A DNA stretch of 64,000 nt from Sodiomyces alkalinus F11 (Eukaryota > Ascomycota > Sordariomycetes > Glomerellales > Plectosphaerellaceae), in assembly GCF_003711515.1 (NCBI RefSeq), contig NW_021167094.1:383002-447001 (forward strand). Reading direction: 5' to 3'. This document shows positions 1-11,202 of this stretch, piece after piece; positions within the stretch are counted from its first letter, which is position 1, and the number at the start of each line of letters is the position of its first letter. A model generated the notes under the pieces. The model searched no databases. It was given only the letters and a program-made list of their open reading frames with translations, and was not told where the DNA came from. The position numbers and the translations under genes were made by a program.

Positions 1-1
1 C

Positions 2-892
2 AGTGCTTTCGAGACTTGGGTGGTCACCGAATACCATCAGCGCAACCTCGCCCGATCACACTTGAGTCTAAGTACCCTATTCGGCAACATGGCCACTCTC
101 AGTTCCGTGGTAGCCATCATGTCGGGCATAGTCGGGGACCTCCTCGTCGCAGGCTTCAATGGGGCTCGAGGATGGCCGTTCGTAGCGGCCGCTGGCAGCG
201 CGGCCATCGCTGCTCTATTGATCGTCATCTTCTGGCCGGAGAACTATGGAAACAGACACGGCGACGACAAGCCAGACCGCGGTCCGGCGAACACAGCAGA
301 GGCAATACGCAGTGGCCCATGCACAACGCTGAGAGACAAGAGGATTTGGGGCCTCAGCTTCACCTCAACGTTCTTTGAGGGCACCATGTATCTCTTCGTC
401 TTCTTCTGGTCGCAGACGCTTAGCAGCGCGAGAAACCGCGCGGGGTCGGATGGCGAGCTCCCATATGGGCTGGTTTTCTCAAGCTTTATGTGCGCCATGA
501 TGGCCGGATCTAACCTTTTCTCGATGATGGCACGGCCGCATGTCGGAGGTCAAACGCTGGCACTGCTCTTCGCGGCAGTGCTTGTCGTCAGCGGCTGCTT
601 GCTGGCAGTCGTTCTATTCCAAGATGAGCAGTGGGTGTTCTGGACGCTTTGCATGATCGAGCTTTGCATTGGGATTTATTTCCCAAGCATGTCCTACCTC
701 AAGAGTGAGGTGGTGGAAGATGGAGTCCGCGGCCGAATTTACAGTATCCTGAGACTGCCGCTGAACGTATTTGTGGTGGTCGTTCATAGCTTAGACCAGG
801 AAGGGGACGCGCATCGAAATCATGTCTTCCTGACATGCGCTGTTCTGTTGATTACATCCTTCTTAGTGTTGAGATGGAGTTTCTCGCGGTAG
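2..892 (+). CDS. MFS molybdate-anion transporter (MFSD5-type), 3' part
   Basis: Open frame running in from the window edge to a TAG at 890-892; the true start lies upstream, so only the last ~296 residues are present. The product is a polytopic membrane protein: hydrophobic segments alternate with short loops, and the opening S-A-F-E-T-W followed by TEYHQR resembles the conserved segment of MFSD5-type molybdate-anion transporters (major facilitator superfamily). Members of this family move molybdate, needed for molybdenum cofactor enzymes such as nitrate reductase. The segments GNMATLSSVVAIMSG and the C-terminal IYFPSMSYLKSEVVEDGVRG (cytoplasmic loop before the last helices) also fit. No intron is visible in this part. 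Family assignment is fairly secure; substrate is inferred from the family. Confidence 0.85.
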   Translation, partial: SAFETWVVTEYHQRNLARSHLSLSTLFGNMATLSSVVAIMSGIVGDLLVAGFNGARGWPFVAAAGSAAIAALLIVIFWPENYGNRHGDDKPDRGPANTAEAIRSGPCTTLRDKRIWGLSFTSTFFEGTMYLFVFFWSQTLSSARNRAGSDGELPYGLVFSSFMCAMMAGSNLFSMMARPHVGGQTLALLFAAVLVVSGCLLAVVLFQDEQWVFWTLCMIELCIGIYFPSMSYLKSEVVEDGVRGRIYSILRLPLNVFVVVVHSLDQEGDAHRNHVFLTCAVLLITSFLVLRWSFSR

Positions 893-3466
893 GCATCACC
901 AATATAATACATAATAATATATATGGAGTAGAAGGGCGCTTCTTTGGGCGCTTTGGATGGAAGAAACGAACCGATTCCGTTTCGCAAAGTGTGCTTGCTT
1001 CATCGCGTCGTCTGTCGTTGGGTTGGCAGGCGGGGGAGCCAAGGGTCAGAACCAACGGATGTCCCACAAAGCATGACCGCTCTTTTCATTCACAAAATTT
1101 GCGTTTCCCCGCGGTCTGACCAGGGAAGCGACAATAACCTTCGTCATTCAGTTGGTTTTGTCATCCATGTTCACCGCCCACAAGGTTCCTTTTCGGGATT
1201 TATTAGGGCGTTGAGGAAGTCGGTGTGCTATGTGAAAGTATTACTTGTACTGGACTGGCGGGGATGCTAAGTGGGAAAGCTCTTGGAGTGCCAATCACCT
1301 CCCCTGCTGTGTGCGCCGACGGCTCCTGGCTAATGCAGTGAAGGAAGGAGGCCAGCAAAATCTTGGGTCTATTCTCATTCTCATGAGAGGAATAAATGGA
1401 TATATTTTCTCCTTCTTGACCGCATATGGTTCTTTTGTGCCTTGAAATATTGAAACGGATGTAAAGTTAAGGCCTTTCGAACAACCCTATTATTTTCCCA
1501 CACATCATATATCATTTAATCCTGGGGTGCTCCTTCCCTGGGATGCTGACCCAACTCCGTGAAACTGAACAGAAGGGCCAGGTTTGTACGTACCTTAGGT
1601 ATACGTACGGGGTACAGAGTACCTTACCTATTTCCTCGTACTGCAATACCATACCTGATACACGCCTCACAACCGATACGAAGAGCCCTCAATCTGGCCC
1701 ATGACCCAGATGACACAGAATCCCTCGTGCCTCCCTCACTAAGGTAGCGGTTGAACAAACAACGCTCACTACCTTCCTTTTCCCGGCCGACAACTTGGAT
1801 TTCCCAGGATTCTTCTCACCCAGCTAATTAGGCCCCAAGTCGCATTCGACATTGATCAAGGCTCTTTATCTTAGTCCTGCTGTACGTTGTATCGAGCTCA
1901 TTGCCTTTTGCAGAAAGAATATTTCAGCCTAAACCATCTTTACGGAAAGGGATCACCTCCGTAGTGGTATGGTCTTGGGGTGCCATCGCTTCACCTGCAG
2001 CACGTCCAATCCAGCAGCGACCCTACCGACCACCAGGCGGCAGAGCTACCTCTCCGTCTCGATCGATTTGTCGCATTTATCGCAGAGTTGCATCAAGACG
2101 CAGGTCACCTAATATTCAAGAGTACTTCGGGTACTTGTGCTTCAACCGACCACCTGCACCCCTCAACTCCCCAGGCTTCCAACAAACCGGCACCGTGTCG
2201 TCCAACCACCCCAAGGGAGATGCCGGCGCCGGCTGGCGTGCGGGCCATTATCTCCCAAGTGTTGAAGACGACAGCGACAATGAAGTCCAGACTTTCCCAT
2301 TTATCAAGCTGGAGGAAGGGAACAAATCTGCTCAGGGAAGAAGGCCAGGTGTGCATAGTTTCGAGAGATTGATACATCGTCCATTCTATTGCACCTTGTG
2401 CTCATTGAGTATCTTCATTGCTATTCTGGTAAGTGATGATACCATTTCCTTTGCGCGTTATTTATTCCATTTATATTGCACTTTCTTTCCCTTTTTTTTT
2501 TCCTTCCTTTTCTTCCCTTCCTTGTTCCCACCTTGTCTTATCCTCCAATCATCCCTTTTTCCCAACTGCAACCCCCGAGCCATAATCTACGGAGTACGGA
2601 GTACGTCCTATTCGTGCTTCGCACATCGGAGCCAAGGACGAGTCGAGTCCTTCCCGTAGCTCGATTTGTTGTTCGAGTCTTGGGGAACCAGAAGATGCTC
2701 GAGGTGGAGCTCTGTGACGCCGACTACTCGGTCAAATGCAGATTGTGTCCGGTGTTAGCCCTTATAGCGAACGAGGTCTTAAGGAGCATCGACCAATCAT
2801 GTTGCCCAACACACGATCCAAGTTCCCCGCATCTTCCTTTGCTCAATAGCGGCGGGCCGAGCAGTGAAGTGCGGAGTCAAATTCGTGGCCTGATATGGGG
2901 TTTGGATGAGGAACTTTTGAGGGTCCTCCGTTCTTTACCACAGTACCTCCCAGCGCCAGTGACCGCCTGCAGTGGGCAAAGCGCTCCGACAAACCCGCCA
3001 GGAACCCTGGCCTCGATGCGGCACAGGTACCTACGGAGTATGTAACCCTCAGTGACCTCATCATATACCAGTAGTACGCGCCCGCTTTTAGCTTCCCAAG
3101 CTTCTTCTCTCTTCGGTCCACACAGGCTTGATTCCCGTGGTGGTCATCTTTTTCTGCTCGTCCTCGTCGTCGCTGTCGCCGTCGTCGTCTTCTTTCCTCT
3201 TCCTTTCTCTCTCCTTCTTCTCACCGATTCATCGCCGACTCCCATGCTGTCAGCGCACTAACTGGAATCAACTCTCACCACAATCGCAGCTCATCCAATT
3301 CCTCCTTGGCGACGCCAAGCTCCGACTTCATTCTGTCCTTTTATTCCCGCCCGCGTCCTTTTCCCTGCGACGTCTCTTCCCCCCTCCTGTTCGGCTTCTT
3401 CCCCAGGACGTCTGTGAAAGCCCCGTTCCCTTCGCTACCCTGGCCCCAACTTCTGTACGACTTACC
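893..3466. other. Long intergenic/leader region before glucokinase
   Basis: About 2.6 kb with no supportable gene. Open frames here (for example 1901-2659) show no domain, repeat or codon pattern of a real protein. It holds pyrimidine-rich tracts at about 2470-2530 and 3130-3220, typical of fungal promoters and 5' leaders, a double TACGGAGTA element at 2588-2606, and TACCTTAGGTA-like words around 1590-1640. Confidence 0.6.
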
Positions 3467-5532
3467 ATGGCACTTGACGCTGAAACCAAGCGAATTGTCT
3501 CGCTTTTTGAGCTGTCCGACGACTGGCTGAATAGAGCTGTCGGCGAGTACATCTCGCAAGCTGGTAAGCATTCTTTATTATCTTTTGCTCCTGTGTAACT
3601 TCCCCCCCCCCCCCCGCTCCGGCGCAGGTGTCTCAGCTCAACGTCTTCTCTTTTATTTTCTTTTTTCCCCCGCTCCGGCAAGACCCGCATCGTGCTCTAT
3701 CCAGGACAGCTTTAATTGACCGACACCAATTGCAGAGGAAGGGTTGCGCAGCGATGGGACGAGCTTGAGCCAGATCCCCACTTACGTCACCGCGGTCCCC
3801 AATGGTAAAGAGAAGGTGAGACAAATGACCCCAGTCAAACCTCTCTCCAAGATGTTCATACTTTTATTGCCTCGTCCTCCTGGTCATGGAGCAGTTCAGC
3901 TGACCCTTACGATAGGGTGTGTACCTCGCCGTCGACCTCGGAGGCACCAACTTCCGCGTTTGTTCGGTCCGGTTGAATGGAGACACCACGTTCAATCTCA
4001 CCTACAACAAAGTTGCGGTTCCCAAAGAGCTGATGACTGCAAAGAAAGCCGAGGATCTATTTGCCTTCCTTGCTAAACAAATCGAGACTTTCCTCCATGA
4101 ACACCACAAGGACGAGTTCGAGGGTGTTCGCCGCCGGACCAGGAGCACCCGGAAGGGTCAGAAGGATGAAGATATTTTCCACCTTGGTTTCACCTTCAGC
4201 TACCCCGTCAAGCAGCTCGCCATTAATAAGGGGACTTTGATGCGGTGGACTAAGGGCTTCGACATCCCCGACGCCATTGGCAAAGACGTCTGCGCCCTGC
4301 TCCAGACCGAGCTCGACAAGCTCCACCTGCCCGTTCGCGTTGCAGCCCTCGTCAACGACACCGTCGGCACCCTTCTAGCAAGGTCGTACACATCCAGCGG
4401 GCATAGTGAGACCCTTGTGGGCGCCATTTTCGGCACGGGGACCAATGGCGCCTACGTTGAGAAGTTGTCCAACATCAAGAAACCCATCGAAGGAGAATAC
4501 GACGCCTCGACAGGCAAGATGATTCTCAACACCGAGTGGGGCTCGTTCGATAATCAGCTTAATATTCTGCCATCTACTACTTGGGACACTGATCTCGACA
4601 GGGAAAGTGTAAACCCTGGCTTCCACGTGTTCGAGAAACGGGTGTCGGGCATGTATCTGGGCGAAATCGTTCGCCGCAGCATCCTCGAAATGGTCCAGAA
4701 CGAGCAGCTGTCGCTCTTCAAGGACGTCAACTCGAGCTCCAACGACTGGCGCTCTACGACTAGTATCAGCCCGCAGTCGGGCTTGATGCAGTTGTGGGGT
4801 CTAGACAGCAGCGTCCTGTCGGTAGCCGCTTCGGACAACACTCCAGAACTTTCCGTCCTGCGGCAGGAGCTTGAAGACAACCTGGATATCTACAGCCCCT
4901 CTCTCGAGGATGCCCAAGCTTTCAAGGCCATCGCCGACGCTGTCGGCCGCCGCGCCGCGCGCCTCGCCGCTGTACCCATCGCCGGCGTCCTTCTGCAGTC
5001 AGGTCAACTCAACGACCCCGACAGCGATGTTATCGATATCGGTGTCGACGGCAGTCTGGTCGAACATTACCCATTCTTCCGCGACATGATGTACGAAGCC
5101 CTTGCGGCGGTGGACGGTATCGGCCCCGACGGGGCCAAGAGGATCCGCATCGGCATCGCCAAAGACGGTAGTGGCGTCGGTGCTGCGCTTATCGCCTTGG
5201 TTGCCGCGAAAATGGAGAAGGAGCGCGGCGTGGGAGATGCCGTCAAGCGTGAACTGGATACGGTTCCTGGTAACTGTGAGTGTTTTTGTTTTCCCTCATT
5301 CTCACGCCTTTGCCTTTTCCCTTTACATCCTTTTTTTTTTTCTGTTGTAGAAGGAAGAGACTTTCCCGAGTTTAACCCCTTGTAATTTGGGACGAAGAAC
5401 TGATACTGACTCCTCTTACTACCAGTCCTCGACTCCTTGACGAACCCGCAACAGGTTGCCCTCGGTGCGACCGTGATTGGTGCCATTGCGGCAGTTGGAC
5501 TTTGGTGGGCACGTCGTCGGAGCTTGGTGTGA
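3467..5532 (+). CDS. glk1: Glucokinase with predicted C-terminal membrane anchor
   Basis: ATP-dependent phosphorylation of glucose, first step of glycolysis. Exons 3467-3563, 3736-3815, 3916-5275, 5426-5532 (547 aa). The ATG at 3467 gives MALDAETKRIVSLFEL, a normal start for fungal glucokinases. Visible motifs: phosphate-1 loop LAVDLGGTNFRV (about 63-74), hexokinase signature FTFSYPVKQ (about 152), catalytic Asp in LVNDTVGT (about 207), and phosphate-2 loop FGTGTNGAYVE. The last exon is unusual: it adds about 34 residues with a hydrophobic stretch (about 523-540, VALGATVIGAIAAVGLWW) followed by three arginines, which looks like a tail anchor. The final donor is ambiguous: GT at 5270 or 5276, both in phase; I prefer GTGAGT at 5276. 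Enzyme identity is secure; membrane attachment is inferred. Confidence 0.93.
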
Positions 5533-5984
5533 AAGATGACATGGATTCAGTGTGGGCGTCCAAGGGCTGTCCCTGTTGTCCTTTTTGGTCTAACGGAGTA
5601 GGGAGTTGGTTCCCCCGTGTGTATAAGAAATGTTTGTACGGCGTCTTTGCCCGTCACAAAGCACCAGCTTGAGAAGAATGGACGAAAACCGTCGCAAGCC
5701 TCAGCCAATACTGCCGAGTGCGCAATTACTCTGCCGATAAGAGCAGTGTAGCCCAACTCGTTTTCGATGGTGACTCTCAATTCGTTTTTTCTAATTAGAA
5801 ATGACTATGTGGCTCTGCCGATGCCTTGGAGTCTTTGATGTGTTTTAGCACCAATTGTCCAACGCTTCGTCTATTTGGGAAGGATGCAATGCTTCCATAG
5901 AAAGTCAAGAACAGCAAACAGCAAGAAAAAGAGAAAAAAAGAAATAAAACGGGAAGAAATAAAAAGGGAAGAAATAAAAAAGAA

Positions 5985-7262
5985 TCAATTGCCAAATGCC
6001 GCAGAAGGATAGGCTCGTCTCTCTTTCTTTTTGCGCGTCGTCGTACTACTACTCATGGAGCTCGCCTCAGAGACATTTCCGTTTGTACCCGACGTATGAG
6101 GCGCCAGCAGGCCGTTCGGCGTCACCATATCCAGGGGCAGGTCGTTCCATTCCGTCTCTGCGCGCTTGTTCTGGAATGACTCCCCCTGAGCCGAATGTGT
6201 TTTCGTCAGAGAGGACGACGTGGACAGGGTCGGTCTAACTTGTTGACGTTCTTGTTGCGATGACAATGGCGGCGGTGGTGGTGCTGGTGGCAGCGATGAG
6301 GATGACGGTGATGATAATGACGACGCAGCGCGCGAGGTTGGCGGTCCGGAAATGGGAGGCAGGTTGGCGGCGCTGGCGGTAGCACTCGGGGGGATGCCTG
6401 CGGCGCCGGCGGGGGCCGAGGGAGTGCTCGCGTTATTGCCCATTCGGAGAGGAGGAGACGGGGAAGAGGATAGAGGAGAGATGTCGCGGCGGACGATGTA
6501 CGCGGTGTCTGGGCGGAGCTTGAAGTAGTAGTGTTCTTGAGGGTGGGGGTCGCGGATGAAGCCTCGGGCGGCGTACCAGCGGAGGCCGTCGTCGTTTTCG
6601 GTCCAGACGTGAGCGTAGACGAGGCGGATGGACGGGGTGCTGCTACTGTGGTTCGTGGCGGCGGCGGCGGCGGCACGGAGGAGATCGGCGAGGGCGGCTG
6701 TGGCAAGACCGTGGGCGCGGTAAGGGGAGAGGAGGGCGAGGGATTGGATGTAGAGGGCTTGTTCGTAGCTGCCGTCTTTGTTGATGAAAGGCTCCACGCG
6801 GCAGATGATGCCGCCAACGACTTTGGGGATGGGATCTGCCCAGGTGATGACGCGGGAGAAGGTGGAGGTCAGGGCGGTGGTGTAGAAGGCCTCGGGGTAC
6901 GTGACGGGCAAGAGGAGGCCGTTGAGGCGTTTGAGGGGTTGGATATCGTCCGGTGCCAAGGGCCGGATGGCGGCTTCGGGAGGGATAGAAGGGAGCGGAT
7001 GTGGTGAAGGATCCGGGCCAGCAGCTGGAGCAGTAGCAGTAGCAGTATCGGGAACGGGAACGGGAACGGGAGCGGCTGTGGGAGCGTGAACGGGTCCAGG
7101 ATCGGACTGCGGTGGAGGTTCGGGGACTCGAGACGGCGTAGTTTCCGCAGGGCGATGTTGCTGAGAGGGAGGCGGAGTATATTCTGGCCGACGTGGCTGA
7201 AAGAACGACTTGATGGACAGCTGAAAGGGCTTGGATGTCGTCGGGGATGGAGGGACAGACAT
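5985..7262 (-). CDS. GNAT acetyltransferase, Naa50/San-like, with N-terminal PIP-box
   Basis: Single-exon gene, 425 aa. Residues ~99-260 form a GNAT domain: IRPLAPDDIQPLKRLN, the acetyl-CoA loop R-A-H-G-L-A (182-187) inside YIQSLALLSPYRAHGLATAA, and the Naa50-like ENDDGLRWYAARGF (222-235). Naa50/San proteins are N-terminal acetyltransferases; San is needed for sister-chromatid cohesion in flies. Residues 14-21 read Q-L-S-I-K-S-F-F followed by QPRR, a textbook PCNA-interacting (PIP) box. Residues 30-95 are Pro-rich with PVPVPV and TATATA runs, and the C-terminal third is Ser/Pro-rich and probably disordered. The gene is convergent with the glucokinase gene, 452 bp away. GNAT family is confident; the exact substrate and the Naa50 orthology are inferred. 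Confidence 0.8.
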   Translation of the reverse strand: MSVPPSPTTSKPFQLSIKSFFQPRRPEYTPPPSQQHRPAETTPSRVPEPPPQSDPGPVHAPTAAPVPVPVPDTATATAPAAGPDPSPHPLPSIPPEAAIRPLAPDDIQPLKRLNGLLLPVTYPEAFYTTALTSTFSRVITWADPIPKVVGGIICRVEPFINKDGSYEQALYIQSLALLSPYRAHGLATAALADLLRAAAAAATNHSSSTPSIRLVYAHVWTENDDGLRWYAARGFIRDPHPQEHYYFKLRPDTAYIVRRDISPLSSSPSPPLRMGNNASTPSAPAGAAGIPPSATASAANLPPISGPPTSRAASSLSSPSSSSLPPAPPPPPLSSQQERQQVRPTLSTSSSLTKTHSAQGESFQNKRAETEWNDLPLDMVTPNGLLAPHTSGTNGNVSEASSMSSSTTTRKKKERRAYPSAAFGN

Positions 7263-8709
7263 GACGTGGTCAAGGGGGGTGTGGTAGGCCGAGGTCGGGT
7301 TTATGTAGGGAGAACTGGAGGTGTAGAATGGAGAGCGTTTTGGTCGAGAGGGCAGCCCTCGTCAAGAAGGAAGCATGCTGCAGATCAGTGGATAGATGGT
7401 TCTTAGATCTATTAGACCTTATGCCAAAAGTGGAAGAGTCTGTTTACTGGTTTCCGTGAATGACACGTGTGGAAAGAAAAGTCCAAGGGAGTGAGGTGTT
7501 GCGAGTCGACCCTCACCATTCCAATATCCCTTCATCTCGTACAAGGCTACCACCTAAGGTAGGCAATTACAAGGTAAGAGTACCTGATTTGCTAAGGTAC
7601 CTGCAAGGGAGTAGAGTGTACAGTGTACTCCGTACAGTGACTGATGCAGGTGCAGGTACGGGAGGACTGCCCCACACTCCGGCGGTCCTAAACCGTTAAG
7701 GTGTGGGGTTCCTGCCCCTGTCTTCCATGAGAATGTTGGCTGGTCCCCCCCTCCGGGTTTATCCTGAATTATATTGTGGAATATGTTCGCTGCATATTTT
7801 GTTTATATTGATGTTGGTTTTAGAAGTTATATGTTATTATTAGGAGCATCTTTTCTTGATTTTTCGGTTAGTAATTATCCTTAACGCTGTTCTAGTATCC
7901 AACGGCGATGGATAGAAACCCGAAACAAAGAAAAATGTTAAAGGCGGGTGCTTACTAATATATATACGTTGTACCTACCTTATATATCCAGCTCCTTTCC
8001 AGCATGTAATCGGGAATCCGAAGCAGTATATATCCGTACGGATACGAATGCCTACTGTGCCCAATTACAGATAGTACCTTACCTATTGTACCGGTGGCAG
8101 AGGAACTTCGCTCGAGCCTACAGAGTTACAACTTTGCAATTACCGGTACCTTATTACCCTTTCATCAATTCGGGTACGTTGCCAGATCTCGTGCCTCTCT
8201 GACCAGGAACATGAACAATAGTACGGAGTAGTTGCAGTTGCTTCTTTCAAAATGTCCTGAGCCTCCGTTGGTCTGTCACTTACCTTAGGCCGTTCTTCAC
8301 CTACCTTAGCTTGCCTCTTCTCTCCCGGTCTGAATTCAAAAGAACTTACCTACCGACCTACAAGCCATTGCCCAGCTGGCACGACAACCTTCCCCGACCG
8401 TTGAATTGCCCTGTCGGGGGTACAGTACGGAGTAAGGCTCCGTATCTTTGGCTTCCTATCAAGATCTACCCTAAGGTACCGACCTAGGCCAGCCAAGCCA
8501 AAAACTGTCTATTCTTTTTTTCCCGGGTCGTCCGACCGTCGCACCTTCTAGTGGCAGGCATCCGTCACTGTTCACATTCCACAAGCTTGCACAGCGGCCC
8601 CCAGCTTTCCGGCGCTTGAGTACCGCTACCGGAAGACGACAACCTCTCACTTTTTCCATTCATCCTCTCCCCCAACCAGCCTGTGCGCCGTTCGCCCCGG
8701 TGCTGCAAG
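7263..8709. other. Intergenic region with TACGGAGTA elements
   Basis: Divergent promoter region between the GNAT gene and the Sgf11-like gene; no gene seen. It carries TACTCCGTA at 7626-7634, TACGGAGTA at 8222-8230 and an inverted pair TACGGAG-TAAGG-CTCCGTA at 8426-8444, several AAGGTACC-like words, and an AT-richer core at about 7780-8000. Confidence 0.55.
8426..8444. repeat. Inverted repeat TACGGAG/CTCCGTA
   Basis: A 7-bp arm TACGGAG, a 5-base spacer TAAGG and the exact reverse complement CTCCGTA. It is the same word that recurs singly across many spacers of the window. It lies about 265 bp upstream of the Sgf11-like start. Function unknown. Confidence 0.6.
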
Positions 8710-10014
8710 ATGGCTTCAAACACGGGGAAGGCGGGCGTCATTGTTGCTCCTAAGGATGCTGATCCGATGGAGAACCTTGTGAGTCCCGCCCAGATACCTC
8801 CTCGTCCTTCCCTCTTGTGCTCGCTTTTCCTCCTTTGCTCCCCCATGGGATGTCAATCACCCCAAGCTGACCTTGCCTCCCCCTTCTTTCACTCTCGTTA
8901 GGCTCATGCCGTCCTCGACGATATCCTATACAATGTTATTCAAGATCTGCTGGTCAAGACACATCGGGACGAGAAAATGGCGAGGACAACCACCGCCGTC
9001 ATTCGAGTCGAGAAGCTGGCTTCCGACGCCTCGGAGGGCTCTACACCCGATGCGAAACCCGACGTGCGTGTTGAGACAGATGCGGCCATTTACGAGGACG
9101 GCAGAGTCCTGCTGAAGGGCAACCCTCTCAAGACAACCAAAGACATTCTCTGCCCCAGGTGCCACCTCCCCCGGTTGCTCTACCCAACCGACGGCAAGGG
9201 CTCCAGGAAACCGGACCCCGGTGTCATTTACTGCAAGAAGCACCCCTATATCGAGAAGCCAGGCTTCGACATTTATGGCCAGACCTGGGTGCAGCCGGGC
9301 CCGGGGAGGGGCAAAAAGAAGAAGGATATGAAGCCGGACCCCACTCTCGAACTTGCGAACGCTGCCAGCCCCGATCAGCGCCCACCCAATGTCCTCTCGT
9401 TCCCTTCCGCCACCTGCAGCAAGTGCAAGCGCTGCATCTTGGTCACCAGGTTGAACAACCATATGGGCTCTTGCATTGGAAACAGCGGGAGAAACGCCAG
9501 CCGAGCCGCCGCGGCCAAGATCTCGAACGGCGGGAGCAACGGCAACTCGCAGAATGACCAGACCCCTCCGTCGAGCCAAAAGGCGACGCCGGTCCCCGGC
9601 TCACGGGCATCGAGTCCGAAGAAACGCGACAGCGAAGAGATTGCCGACGAAGAGGACGTGTCGGAGGCGGGCGCTCCTAAGAAGAAGAAGCTCAAGCCGT
9701 CACCGCTGACCAAGAAGGTGATCCTCAAGACCAAAGTCCCCAAGAAGGACAAGGTCAAGGGAGCCTCCTCGCTGAGCGTGGAGCAAAAGATGGACGACGA
9801 CGATGCGGACAACTCGACCGTCGAAGTCGCGCCCAAGAAGCTCCTGGACAAGGAGGGCAGTGCTAACGGCAATGGCAAGGCAGCGAGTCCGACGAAAAAA
9901 CTGAAGGCGAATGCCGCGAAACCGCCCATGCCCCGGTCGATGAGTAAAGGGACCCATGACGGCGACGGCGAATCCGAGTCCTCCGGCACCTTATCATCCC
10001 CGCCACATCACTGA
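8710..10014 (+). CDS. sgf11: SAGA deubiquitinase-module protein, Sgf11-like
   Basis: Exons 8710-8778 and 8902-10014 (393 aa); intron 8779-8901 has GTGAGT/TTAG ends and phase 0. The N-terminal helix after the junction (AHAVLDDILYNVIQDLLVK) matches the Sgf11/ATXN7L3 helix that packs into the histone H2B deubiquitinase module of SAGA. A second segment carries C-x2-C (CPRC) and a later YCKKHPYIEKPGFDIYGQTW. The Sgf11-type zinc finger is CSKCKRCILVTRLNNHMGSC with a C-x2-C and H-x3-C pattern. The C-terminal third is Lys/Ser-rich with many KKKK and SPxK stretches and an acidic EEIADEEDVSEA patch, likely a disordered nuclear tail. Much longer than yeast Sgf11 (about 100 aa). Function rests on the helix plus zinc finger, so orthology is probable rather than proven. 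Confidence 0.75.
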
Positions 10015-10633
10015 GAAATTTTGACGTGTATTCTCGCGTCCTTTTTGGCTTGGACGAGGTTGTACCATGCTCTCTCTGATCATGGTAATTTCTTTTTTTT
10101 CTTGCAATAGCGAACTCTTTTCAATACGCGTGCCACCATCGCTACTGCCCGCGGTGCAAATCGGCATCAATGTATCATAAGCTTTTTTTTTTTTTTTTCC
10201 TTTTTTTTCTTCCGTATCAAACAAATTTGCATGGACCCAGGAGGGTTGGAGGGGGTTGGGGCCGATAATTATGGCTTTACCCCCGGGGACGGAAGGGTCA
10301 TTCACCATACCATTCTGCATCACCGGTAAAGGAAGGGGAAAGGGCGGCATTGGCGTTGGCAGGTCTGGTTCTCGGATAGGCCTTTTGTGTACCAAAAATC
10401 AAGACGAAGCCGATCTGATCTTTTCATTCGGGTATTCGTAAATGTGAGAAGGTTGTATACCATCAAGTTGAAATGACATGTCCCTGTCCAACCGAAGTGC
10501 ATCGCTGTTTTGCCCCTCCTCCGTGACCCTGGACGCCAAAACTCCGTCTAATGCTCCTCCTCCTCCTCCTCCTCCTCATGTAACCAAGTTGACGTGATTG
10601 ACGCTGTGGAAAAAAGCCTTGTTCCCTCTTCCT
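10015..10633. other. Convergent 3' spacer with homopolymers and CCT repeat
   Basis: Shared 3' flank of two convergent genes. It contains a T-rich tract at 10182-10210 and a short (CCT)n run at about 10556-10576. No gene is seen. Confidence 0.55.
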
Positions 10634-11202
10634 CTAGATACCCTCATCCTCTTGCTCAATGACGCGAGCCTTGATGATGCGGACCTCCTCGACAGGCCTG
10701 TCTTCCGGGCCGGTCTTGACGAGGCCCATGCGGCGCAGGACGGCGAGCCCGCTCTTGACGCGGCCGAAGATGGCGTGCTTGCCGTCGAGCCAGGGGGTCG
10801 GGGCGAGGGTGAGAAAGAACTGGCTCCCGTTGGTGTTGGGCCCGGCGTTGGCCATGCTGAGGACGCCGGCGCCGGTGTGGCGAAGGGCCGGGTGGATCTC
10901 GTCGGCGAAGGTGTCGCCGTAGATGGAGGTGCCGCCGCGGCCGGTGCCCGTGGGGTCGCCGGCCTGGGCCATGAAGTTGGGGATCACGCGGTGGACGATG
11001 GTGTTGTCGTAGTACCCCCTGCGCGCCAGGGTGGTGAAGTTTGTGCAGGTTTTGGGGGCGTGGTCGGTGTAGAGCTCGAGGAGGATCGTGCCCTGTGAGT
11101 ATCGAGAGCCGTTATGTCAGGATGCTGGGTTCGCTTTTGGGGGCGAGAGAGAACAAGGGGGTTGCTTACCATTGAGGTGTCGAGGGCGACATTTGTGGTC
11201 AT
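10634..11202 (-). CDS. cyp1: Cyclophilin-type peptidyl-prolyl isomerase, PPIL1 class
   Basis: Exons 11170-11202 and 10634-11092 on the minus strand (163 aa), intron of 77 nt with GTAAGC/CAG ends. A single-domain cyclophilin with no signal peptide. Conserved active-site elements are present: [19 protein letters not shown] (catalytic Arg in HRV), [16 protein letters not shown] and [12 protein letters not shown]. Length and the short [18 protein letters not shown] start match the PPIL1 class, which in animals and yeasts associates with the spliceosome. Expected role: cis-trans isomerisation of proline bonds, probably in the nucleus during pre-mRNA splicing. It converges with the Sgf11-like gene 620 bp away. 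Family confidence is very high; class confidence high. Confidence 0.92.

Noticed and set aside
1901..2659. 252-codon frame upstream of glucokinase
   Set aside because: No conserved segment, mixed composition, crosses homopolymer tracts; likely leader or spacer.
6206..7007. Frames of 203 (minus) and 158 (plus) codons over the GNAT gene
   Set aside because: Overlap a gene with clear domain and lack any recognisable feature.
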